Shown piece after piece: positions 14,901 through 26,900 of a stretch of DNA of 51,825 nucleotides. This DNA is from Phoronis australis. Taxonomy: Eukaryota > Phoronida > Phoronidae. Both the position numbers and the translations under genes were made by a program. The stretch spans positions 77,887-129,711 of the forward strand of contig NMRA01000161.1 in the NCBI GenBank assembly GCA_002633005.1, written 5' to 3'. The notes under the pieces were generated by a model. The model was not told where the DNA came from, made no database searches, and saw only the letters and a list, made by a program, of their open reading frames with translations. Positions within the stretch are counted from its first letter, which is position 1. Every line of letters starts with the position of its first letter.

Positions 14901-17900
14901 AGCTCTGAGCATCCTAGAACTTTTGTTTTGAAGACTGTACGAAAATTTCAAGCCCAAGAAATCAAATGGTTTCAAAACAAATAAGCTAAACTTTTTGGCC
15001 AGATTTTGCTGTTTTATTGAATGTTTTACATGTGATCAGACATTTTAGTTTTATTAAAGGTCAAGTCATTTAATTGAAGACAAAACACTAGTACATTTGT
15101 GCGTGGCCTTGACTGGTGTGTGTGAAAGGGAATTAACTTGATGCGAATGTGTCGAGCCCCCAAGTTAAAGCCTTCCTGCAATGTGTTTGGCACGTTTTAA
15201 TATCTTGGACCGTATATAATAATGCTGTTGTAACATAAAATTTAGATTTTTTAATTCTTGCGTTTATTTCTTGATTAAACGTAATCACCTTGATGAAAAA
15301 GTACCAAATTGTTGGTAACCAAATTCAACGTGTTTATGACCATGGTGTGAAGGGTTTAAGTAGACCGTTGTAGCAGCTTACATGTGTACCGTGTAATTTA
15401 TATTTGTTTACATGGTAGCTTATGTTCCAGTCAATGGGAACTGGTCCAGCTGGTCGTTGTGGGAGGCTTGTTCAGTTACGTGTGGCGTTGGAGTAACCAC
15501 ACGACAACGGGAGTGCAACAATCCCAGGCCAGCTTTTGGAGGTCTTACATGTCGAGGAGAAATTTCAGCAAATCGCACGTGTAGTACTCAACGAAACTGC
15601 CCGGGTAGGAATACGTTTGCAGTTTGGAGGGATTTTTCCAAAGAAGCTGATACTAGATGTCTTTTCAAAGTCGACTCTGATTTGGTTTCAAGAACAAATA
15701 AAACCACAGTTCGTTAAAAATGGGTAATGATATCAATAACCCGCACGCAGATGTAATGTTACTTCGATTTGCAGCATTGTGCGTTTAGCTTTACTATCGA
15801 AATACAATGTAAAAACAATCCCCTCATTTCGAAGTTGCTGATTAAATTGATTGCTGGAAATAAAAGTCTGCCCATCAGTTTTAACGGTTCGCTAAGAAGT
15901 CTTAGTTGTTCTTTAAGTTAGCGGCCGGTGGTCGAGTTGGGTGTATTCGACCCCTTGTGACGTCACCTGTGGCAACGGAACCCGCGTCAGAGAAAGAGTT
16001 TGTGACGACCCGGCACCGATGTATGGCGGTTCCAACTGCTCCGGTGATTCCGCCGAGGTGGAGAGCTGCACCAATGGAATCTACTGTCCTGGTAAAGTTT
16101 TCCATCGCGAAGTCAGGCCGTGCATCCAGGAATGTTCTTTTCCGGATTTGTCTTTAATATAAAATTGTCTTATGTCATCGAGACCGTCATCACCTTCTGG
16201 ATACAGTCACTGAGTCATTACAACATCGAATGAGGACCCAACACTAAGGCTGGACAATTTTGTGCTTAAGGCCCACAAGTTTTAGTTAAAAATAAGTTTG
16301 ACGCCATGTCAGTTGCTCTTGTTTTACGGAATACCATCTTTCAATCTCTTAGCAATTGTCAGATTTCCGTATTCCATGATCATCGTATGTTTTACAGCTA
16401 TCTGATTATAGTCTGTCATTGGCTTGTGGGTTACAAAATGGCAAAAGCACCTAACAAATTTGTATTATGCAGGAAAAGTTTGCACGCAAACATGGGGTCA
16501 AATAGTTTGTCGTACATCTGTATATTTAGATAATGTTTTAAGTGAAGACGCTGCCTTTGAAAATGCCATTTGCAAAGTTAATAGTCGTCTCAATTTTTTA
16601 TACAGATGTACAAATTTGGTGACTACCGTAGACCAATTAAATCTTTGCTGACGTCATTTTTATCAGTCATTTTGGTTATTCGGCAGCCGTTTGTAAATGT
16701 AGTTCTGACATACATGTAGAAGGGTGGCGTCCGAAAACGGAATGCAAATAGGTCAAGGTACAAATGTATCTATATTGGCTTCGTCCTGGTTCTCGGCCCT
16801 ATACTCTCAAAAGTAGAATAGAGTCCAGTTGCTGAAGACCTCGCGCAACTGATCGCCGTGCCAAGAAATTAAAACACACCCGGACGTTTTACACCATTCT
16901 TGACATAACATCCAACAGCCTAGAGACTTACATGTACGCTCGTAGAAGCTTAAGCTCGTTTGCAAACCCTCGTGTGATTTCCCTTGAACCGACGTTTAAA
17001 GTGTTTGCTGGAAATAAATGTCTGCCCTTGAAATTTCACGACTGGCTAAGAAATCTTAGCTCTTCCTTCAGTTCGCGGCCAGTGGTCGACTTGGGTATAT
17101 TCGACCCCTTGTGACGTCACCTGTGGCAACGGAACCCGCGTCAGAGAAAGAGCTTGTGACGACCCGGCACCGATGTATGGCGGTTCCAACTGCTCCGGTG
17201 ATTCCGCCGAGTTTGTGAGCTGCACCAATGGAATCAACTGTCCTGGTAAGAGTTTCCATCCCAAAATGAGTTGGTGTATCAAAGAATATTCCTGTTCGGG
17301 TTTGTCGTTACTGTAAAGTTATCAGAAATTGTCCAAATCGTCATCGCCTTGTGGTTACAGCTCATTAAAAGAGCATATGACGACCCAATAAAGAGGCCAG
17401 ACAATGTTGTGCTTAATGCCCATACGTTTAATTTTCGTTACAAATAAAATTTAACGCCATGCCACTTGCTATTTCTTTTACGGAAAATCATCTTTCAATC
17501 TCTTAACAATCGTCAGATTTTTGGTATTCCGCCTTCCACGTGTTTTGCTAGTGACTTGATTATAGTTAGTCATTGGCTTGTGTATTAAAAACTGGCAAAA
17601 GTTTGTAATACAGGTACATGTATATGTGTGTTACGCAGTGGAGAAAAGTTTGTATGTAAACATATGGTCAAATACTTTGTCGTATCACTGGATAATGTTT
17701 TAAGTGAAGACGCTGTCTTTGAAAATCCCATTTCTAAAATTGACAGTCGTCTCAAACTTTATACAGAATTTGGGCAAACTTGACAAGTGGTTAGACTAAT
17801 TAGTTATTTTTGATAACGTCATGTTTGAAGGTCATTTTAATTAATCGGCAGTTGCTGGTAATTTTGGGGGCCGTGCCAGGGAAACTAATTTAACTAAGAC

Positions 17901-20900
17901 AACTCTTAAATTTAAGTCAATTTTAAGATCAAACTTAAATTTGTCTCAAGTCCGTTTCAAGAAAAATATCCTACATGTAAATTTTGATTTAAGTTTTGTC
18001 TTAATTTTGACTAATCAATTTGAGGCGAACGTGTGGACTTCCCAACTACGATGGATTTTTTGCACTTTTTGAGGTTTTGGAACGTCTATAATAATGTATG
18101 AACGAGAATAAATTTGTTCATAATATGTGAGCCCTCGTGGAAAGCGCGGTAATATTGACGTTTTTGTTCGTTAAAATCATAACTTACGTAAGATGCAGTA
18201 GCTGTTTATTGTTTTGTATCCATGGTGCGTGACACTTAATAAAAATGTCATCGCTTGTGTTCCAATCAACGGGAGTTGGTCAGACTGGTCGTCTTAGGGT
18301 AATTGCTTAGTCACGTGTGACTTTGGCTGAACTAATCGTCAGCGAATGTGCAACAACCCCGTGCCAGATTTTGGAGGCCTCAACTGTCTAGGTATTCAGC
18401 AAAACTATCCGGGTGCGAAAAATTTTGCAATGATTTTTTCAAAGAAACTCATACTCAATATCTTTTTACAATTCGTTCTGGTTGCTTTTAAAGCATGCAG
18501 AAAGTCACTATTCGGTAATTAAATAATAAAACGAATAGTAGTAGGTTATCAATAACCCACATCCAGGTGTAATGTTACATGTACTTCGATTTTTGGCTAA
18601 AACACCGTGTTGTGTACTTGTCTTTACCATTGAAGTAAAATGTCAAAATACCTCACACATCAAACTTGCTGTTTAAAGTCTTTCTTGAAAATTAATGCCT
18701 GCATGTTTACGCATTTTTACGATTCCCTAATCAAGCTTAGATCTTCTTTCAGTAAATGGTCACTGGTCGTCTTGGGCATTTTCGACTCCATGTGACGTCA
18801 CCTGTGGCAACGGAACCCGTGTCAGAAAAAGGGTTTGTGATGACCCAGCACCGATGTTTGGCGGTTTCAACTGTTCGGGTGATTCCGCCGAGGTTTTGAG
18901 CTGCTCTAATGGAATCCATTGTCCCGGTAGGTTTCTCATCACAAAAATCAGATCTTGTTTCAAAGAGTGTTTCTTTCTGCGTTTGGGTATTTTTTGTACA
19001 CTTCTCCTTAATTTCGTCATAAGGGTTGAGGATAAGAAACTGGTCAAAACCGAGGCAATATAATTGTTGGTTCGAAGCAGCGACCAAACCAAGTCGGTAT
19101 TCTAAATGTGCTAGACGGCGTGGTGCAAAATTGTAGGTAAACATTTAGTCAAATGTCGTGGTATTATTATTATGTTTTATGTTTTAGTCAGACAGCAAAC
19201 TGGTGGAAAATTTTATTTAGCATCACGAATACAACATAAACTGTGCCCCAGAGCACCTCGGAAATGGCCACTCAAATACAAAAAATGGGCAAAATTTACC
19301 GATTTTTGCATTACAATGAAGCTTTAAGAAAACTCTTTTGAAAATGCAAAGACCGTTCTCTGATAGCGATGTTCAATTTCTGCATTAAAATCATCAATAT
19401 TTTTTATATTTTCCGTTCTTGTAAACCGTTTTGAAACTACGTATTTACTTATACTATTGGAACCCTTTGAACCAGAATTGACCGAATTTGTTTTAACTTA
19501 TACAATAATAACCCAAAAATTGAATTAAACATTTTGAACATGTCCGACCAGGATGCGTGTGACAAATCATTTCTAATCGGAGTTAGGCACAAATGATGTA
19601 AGTGACAATTTATTGCTCATATAAGTACTGTGATATTTACGATTCTTTAGATTTCTTTAACTTCAGACAATTTAATTGAAGTTAAGACAACAGCATGTGT
19701 TCGGTTTAAACGTGAGTGTGTAAACGGGCATGATAGGGACGGGAAAGTGTCGCGGGACCTCATGTTAAACACCACTTTTGTTCCAGTCAATGGGAATTGG
19801 TCAAGCTGGTCCTTGTGGGGTGCTTGCTCAGTTACCTGTGACGTTGGCGTAACTACACGAGAACGAAAGTGCAACAATCCCGTGCCAGCATTTGGAGGTC
19901 TCACGTGTCGAGGAGAAATTGCAGAAAATCGCACATGTAGTACTCAACGGAAGTGTCCGGGTACGAAAACAATGTCTTTTCGCAATCGACACTGATTTCT
20001 TTAAAAAACACAGAAATCTATAATTCACTAATGAAAACAAAAATCGTACCAGTCGATACGCTGTCAAACTAGGAGAACTACAAGCAGTATTTAACCTTAT
20101 GTTAATTACCTGATCTCGAGTTGGGAGCATTTAATGATCCATACCCTGTGCATAATGTGTAAAATCGGAAAAAAACAATATCAGCACGAGTCATCCACAT
20201 GGTGTTAAGTGTTCAAAGTCGTCAGTTATTGGGACGAGTTTTCCCGTAGTTTATGGCATTGCAACAAGTTTGTGGTGGTTATGACAACTCAGTGTTTGAC
20301 TGCGCAGTCGCACTTTTTACCTTCCCCAGGTATGACATAAATTTGTACATATCCCGTGTTGCTGGATATTGCACACTGACGCTAAGTACGTTCATACGGC
20401 ACACTCAGGCCCGTGGAGATAAGAAAAATTCAATAAATGTCCCTTTCTTCTATTTCCTAGTTTTTGAGAAAATGAATTCACGATTGTGGCATGCAGTTTT
20501 GTAAATGAAGATTTAACGATGTTGACAATTCAGTCACTTGTCACAACAGAGTAAATGTTGGTTTTAAGCACTTGGACGACTTTGTTGGAAATTAATGCTT
20601 AAAAAGATACCAAACGCGGTTTGTGCATAGTAAGCTGCAGTGTATATTGAAATCGACTGTTCCATAGAGGTCTCTGAAACCCAATAATGCTGTGTAACTC
20701 TCGAGAACCTCCAAACGTTTAAAGCAAAATTTGTAAACACCTTTCAATATTTGCTAATCGGAAATCTGACCAACGATGTAGGCGAGTTACATGGTAACTG
20801 TGGTGACAGACCGCACTCCAAGAACCACAGCATCCAATAGGGAGAATGAGTTGTTTGTTCAATCATGCTTTAATCGGTCAGGTGAGACGTCAATGGTGCA

Positions 20901-23900
20901 TTACAAGATAACAGAATGGGGATTTGTTGCAAACTCAAAAAACATTATTTGGTATCCTTTCATCATTTCTGACTATGGAGGGAGAATTTTATAAAACGTT
21001 GTTATTGAGGATAGGACCCACACGGCCTCAAGTTTGTGTTCCACTTTGGAGGACCTATCAGCTTCCAATTTTAATGACACTCTGTGGCCGAGATGAACAA
21101 TCCCAGATCACCGATGACATTACTTTTCCGCCAATGATGCCTTGCGTGCTCCTTAAATTATCACTGCTATGAATGTTTACAGTAAACGGTCATTGGTCGT
21201 CTTGGGTATATTCGACTCCATGTGACGTCACTTGCGGCAACGGATCTCGCGTCAGACAAAGAGCTTGTGACGACCCGGCGCCGATGTTTGGCGGTTCCAA
21301 CTGTTCGGGCGATTCGGTCGAGATCGTGAGCTGCTCGGACAGAGTCAACTGCCCCGGTAGGACATGTTATTCGCAAAATCAATCAGTTCTTATGTCATTC
21401 AGTGTTCCAGTCTACATAGTGTCCTTGTTGTAATTTTATCTTGATCTCGATAGGAGACAGTCATCACCAGGCTAACACAAGCTCGAAGATAAGAAGCTGG
21501 TAAAACCGAGACTATTTTGGTTTGTTAAAAACTGGACAAATCCAGTTCATTAAAAAGAAGTCGGTAACTGCTTGCCGTTCAGTTTCCGTGTAGATTGATA
21601 ATTATTGCAAATATTGCTGCTTTTGTCCAAATCAATGGGATTTGGTCGAACTGGTTGACGTGGGAAGCTTGCTCAGTCACGTGTGGCGTTAGCGTAACTA
21701 CACGACAACGAGAGTTCAACAGCCCGTGCCAGCTTTCAAAGGCCTCTCGTTTCATGGAAAAAGTTTACAAAATCGCAAATGCAGTTTACAACACAAATGC
21801 ATGAGTACGAAAACGTTTCCTTTTTCGGGTGACTTTGTTTCAAAGAAACTGATCCTCAATATCTTTTCATAACAGTCTCTGATTTCCTTTCAAGAAAGCA
21901 AAAAGATGCTACTCGTTAATAACATGAGTAGTGGTATCAATATCCTACACCTCACACTCCCTGGTTAAAGTTGTTTGTTGGGTATTAATGGTTAACTTAT
22001 CTTACTTAACATTTTCTGTGCACTAATAAATCTTAGCTCTTCTTTCAGTTAACGGTCAGTGGTCATCCTGGTTACATTCTTCCCCATGCGACGTCACTTG
22101 TGGCAACGGAAGCCGCGTCAGACAAAGATCTTGTGACGACCCGGCGCCGATGTTTGGCGGTTCCACCTGTTCGGGTGATTCCGTTGAGGTAGTGAGCTGC
22201 TCCGACAGAATCGTCTGTCCCGGTAGGACATGTTATTTGCAAAAATCAATAAGTTCTCATTTCATTCAGTGTTCCAGTCTCCATACTGTGTTTGTTGTAA
22301 TTTTATCTTGATCTGGATAGCAGACAGTCATCACCAGGTTAACACATGATCGAGGATAAGAAGCTGGTCAAAACCGAGACAATTTTGGTTTGTTAAAAAC
22401 TGGACAAATCCAGTCCATTAAAAGGAGGCGGTAACTGCTTGCCGTTCAGTTTCCTTGTAGATTGATATTTATTGCAAATATTGTTTCTTTTGTCCCAGTC
22501 AATGGTATTTGGTCGATCTGGTTGACGTTGGAAGTTTGCTCAGTTACGTGTGGCGTTAGCGTAACTACACGACAACGAGAGTGCAACAGTCCCGTGCCAG
22601 CTTTTAGATGTCTCTCCTCTCATAGAAATAGTTTACAAAATCGCAAATGCAGTTTACAACAAAATTGCATGAGTACTAAAACTTTTCCTGATTCGGGTGT
22701 CTTTGTTTCAAAGAAACTGATACTCAATATCTTTTCATAATGGACCTTGATATCCTCTCAAGAAAGCAGAAAGATGCGACTCCTTAATAACAGGAGTAGT
22801 GGTATCAATATCCTTCACCTCACACTCCCTGATTAAAGTTCTTTTTTGGGTATTAATGGTTAACATATCTTACTTAATATTTTCTGTGCACTAATAAATC
22901 TTAGCTCTTCTTTCAGTTAAGGGTCAGTGGTCATCTTGGTTATATTATTCCCCATGCGACGTCACTTGTGGCAACGGAAGCCGTGTCAGACAAAGATCTT
23001 GTGACGACCCGGCGCCGATGTTTGGCGGTTCCAACTGTTCGGGTGATTCCGTCGAGGTAGTGAGCTGCTCCGCCAGAATCGGCTGTCCCGGTAGGACATG
23101 TTATTTGCAAAATCTAACAGTTCTTATGTCATTCAGTGTTCCAGTATCTATAGTGTCCTTGTTGTAATTTCATCTTGATCTCGATAGGAGACAGCTATCA
23201 CCAGACTAACCCAAGCTCGAGGATATGAAGCTGGTCAAAACCGAGAATATTTTGGTTTGTTAAAAACAGGAGAAATCCAGTCCATTAAAAGGAGGCGGTA
23301 ACAGCTTGCCGTTCATTTCCCGTGTAGATTGATATTTATTGCAAATATTAATGCTTTTGTCCCAGTCAATGGGATTTGGTCGAACTGGTCGAAGTAGGGA
23401 GCTTGCTCAGTTACTTGTGGCGTTGGCGTAACTACACGACAACGAGAGTGCAGCAGCCCCATGCCAGCTTTTGGCGGCCTCTCGTTTCATGGCAAAAGTT
23501 TACAAAATCGCATATGCAGTTTACAACAAAATTGCACGAGTACGAAAACGTTTCGTGTTTCGGGTGTCTTTGTTTCAGAGAAACTGATACTCAATATCTT
23601 TTCATAATGGACCTTGATATCCTCTCAAGAAAGCAGAAAGATGCGACTCCTTAATAACATGAGTAGTGGTATCAATATCCTACACCTCACACTCCCTGAT
23701 TAAATTTGTTTTTTGGGTATTAATGGTTAACATATCTTACTTAATATTTTCTGCGCACTAATAAATCTTAGCTCTTCTTTCAGTTAACGGTCAGTGGTCA
23801 TCCTGGGTGTATTCTTCCACATGCGACGTAACTTGTGGCAACGGAAGCCGCGTCAGACAAAGATCTTGTGACGACCCGGCGCCGATGTTTGGCGGTTCCA

Positions 23901-26900
23901 ACTGTTCGGGTGATTCCGTCGAGGTAGTGAGCTGCTCCGACAGAATCGGCTGTCCCGGTAGGACATGTTATTTGTAAAATCAATCAGTTCTTATGTCATT
24001 CAGTGTTCCAGTCTCCATAGTGTCTCTTTTGTAATTTTATCTGGATCTCGATAATAGACAGTCATCACCAGACTAACCCAAGCTCGAGGATAAGAAGCTG
24101 ATCAAAACCGAGACAATTTTGGTTTGTTAAAACTTGACAAATGCAGTCCACTAAAAAGAAGTCGGTAACTGCTTGCAGTTCAGTTTCCGTGTAGATTGAT
24201 ATTCATTGCAAATGTTGTTGCTTTTGTCCCAGTCAATGAGATTTGGTCGAACTGGTCGACGTGGGGAGCTTGCGCAGTTATGTGTGGCGTTGGCGTAACT
24301 ACATGACAACGAGAGTGCAAAAGCCCCGTGCCAGCTTTTGGACTTCTCTCGTTTCATAGAAAAAGTTTACAAAATCTCATATGCAGTTTACAACAAAATC
24401 GCCTGAGTACGAAAACGTTTCCTGTTTCTGGTGACTTTTTTCTAAGAAACTGATGCTTAAAATCTTTTCGCAATGAACTCTGATTTCCTTGCAAGAAAGC
24501 AAAACGATGCTACTCGTTAATAAAATGAGTAGTGGTATCATTATCCTACACCTCACACTCCTTGATTAAAGTTGTATTTTTGGGTAATAATGGTTAACAT
24601 ATATTACTTAATATTTTCTGTGCACTAATAAATCTTAGCTCTTCTTTCAGTTAACGGTCAGTGGTCATCCTGGGTATATTCTACCACATGCGACGTCACT
24701 TGTGGCAACGGAAGCCGCGTCAGACAAAGATCTTGTGACGATCCGGCGCCGATGTTTGGCGGTTCCAACTGTTCGGGTGATTCCGTCGAGGTAGTTAGTT
24801 GCTCCGCCAGAATCGGCTGTCCCGGTAGGACATGTTATTCGTAAAAATCAATCAGTTCTTATGTCATTCAGTGTTCCAGTCGACATAGTGTCCTTGTTGT
24901 AATTTTATCTTGATCTCGATAGGAGACAGTCATCACCAGGCTAACACAAGCTCGAAGATAAGAAACTGGTCAAAACCGAGACAATTTTTGGCTTGTGAAA
25001 AACTGGACAATTAAAGGAGGTGGTAACTGCTTGCCGTTCAGCTTCCGTGTAGATTCCAAATCTAGTCGCTTTTGTTCCAGTCAATGGGAATTGGTCGAAC
25101 TGGTCGTCGTGGGGAGCTTGCTCAGTTACATGTGACGTCGGCTTAACTACACGACAACGACATTGCAACAGTCCTTTGCCAGCTTTTGGAGGCCTCACGT
25201 GTCATGGAAAAAGTTTACAAAATCGCACTTGCAGTGTACAACAAAACTGCTCGATTGCGAAGGCGTCTCCTGTTCCAGGTGATTTTGTTTGAAAGTAAAT
25301 GAAACTTAAATTCTTTTCATAATGGGCTCGGGTTTCCTTTCAAGAACTCAAAAAAGACGCGATTCGGTAATAAAATGAGTATTGGCATCAATATCTTACA
25401 CCTTCATAATTCTACATTTAAGTCTTGCAGGATATTAATGATTAAGAAACCTTACTACATGTTTTCTTTTCACTAATAAATCCTAGCTCTTCTTCCAGTT
25501 AACGGTCAGTGGTCATCTTGGACATATTCTACCCCTTGCGACGTTACTTGTGGCAACGGAACTCGCGTCAGACAAAGAGCTTGTGATGACCCGGCGCCGG
25601 TGTTTGGCGGTTCCAACTGTTCCGGTGATTCCGTCGAGGTAGTGAAATGCTCCAACAGAATCGGCTGTCCCGGTAGGATATGTTCTTCGCAAAAATTAAT
25701 TCCTTTGTCAAAAATTGTTCCAGTCTTCATAGTGTCCTTGTTGTAATTTTATTTTGATCTCGATAGGAGACCCTCATCACCAGGCTAACAAAGGTTCGAC
25801 GATAAAAGGCTGGTCAAAACTGAGGCAATCTACTTCGTTCATTAAAACATCAAATAAATCAATCCCAATAGAAAGTCGGTAGCTTCTTGCCATTAAGTTT
25901 CCGTGTAGGTTGTGATTTAATGCAAATCTCCTTGCTTTTGTTTCAGTCAACGGGAATTGGTCGAACTGGTCATCGTGGGGGGCTTGCTCAGTTACGTGTG
26001 ACGTCGGCCTTTCTGCACGACAACGAGAGTGCAACAGCCCCGTGCCAGCCTTTGGAGGCCTCACGTGTCATGGAAAAAAATTACAAAATCGCACATGTAG
26101 TTTACAACAAAACTGCCCGAGTGCGAAAACGTTTCCTGTTTCGGGTGATTTTGTTTTAAAGAAACTGATACTCAACATCATTTTATAATGGACTCAATAA
26201 TAAAATGGGTAGTGGCAGCAATATCCTACACCCCTTATTTCCTGATTAAAGTCCTTGTTGGATATTAATGGTTAACTTGTCTTACTAAATGTTTTATGTT
26301 CGCTAATAGATCTTAGCTCTTCTTTCAGTTAACGGTCAATGGTCGACTTGGGTATATTCTACCCCATGTGACGTCACCTGTGGCAACGGAACCCGGGTTA
26401 GAGAAAGAGTTTGTGGCGATCCGGCGCCGATGTTTGGCGGTTTCAACTGTTCGGGCGATTCCGCCGAGACGGTGAGCTGCACTCATGGAATCGAATGTCC
26501 CGGTACGAAATTTTCCATCACATTATATTCAGTTGTTGTAGCAGAGATTGTTCCGGTCTGGATTTTGTCATTGCTGTATGTTTATGAAAAAAAATCGTCG
26601 ATAACGCAATCATTCTGTTGACACAGCCCCCGAGTCATCAAGCAGAGCGCATACACTGAATTTTGAATTTTTGACAGTTTTTTAAATTTTTTATTGTCTA
26701 AAACTGATTATTCATTTACATGTTCGTGACAAAATGAAATCGACTTGAAAAGTTAACAGTGGTCATTTTAACCACATTTCAGAAATTTCCTTTCCTTGTA
26801 GTGTTGCTTACCAGGCTTGAATGGTAGCTCACTGTAGGAATATGGCAGCTTTGACAACAAATTGTCCAATAATCACACCACCACATAAAGGACCTTTGTC

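Larger units (their letters stand above)
21357..26328 (+). repeat. 867-bp tandem A-B exon units
   Basis: B exons start at 21183, 22049, 22917, 23784, 24651, 25499 and 26329, that is, intervals of 866, 868, 867, 867, 848 and 830. Each unit contains intron, an A exon (mostly dead), a second intron with a shared CACTCC..GATTAAA block, and a B exon. Intron sequence is as conserved as exon sequence between the central units, indicating recent tandem duplication. Confidence 0.95.

Noticed and set aside
18749-19144. Minus-strand open frames of 60-131 codons over the B exons (also near 11937, 17046, 21167, 25506, 28763)
   Set aside because: B exons are stop-free on the antisense strand, so the same antisense frame recurs in every copy; it is a shadow of the duplicated TSP1 sequence.
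21183-26502. CRISPR-like or satellite array
   Set aside because: The regular spacing comes from 867-bp exon-intron units with coding exons, in a eukaryotic genome; it is not a CRISPR or simple satellite.
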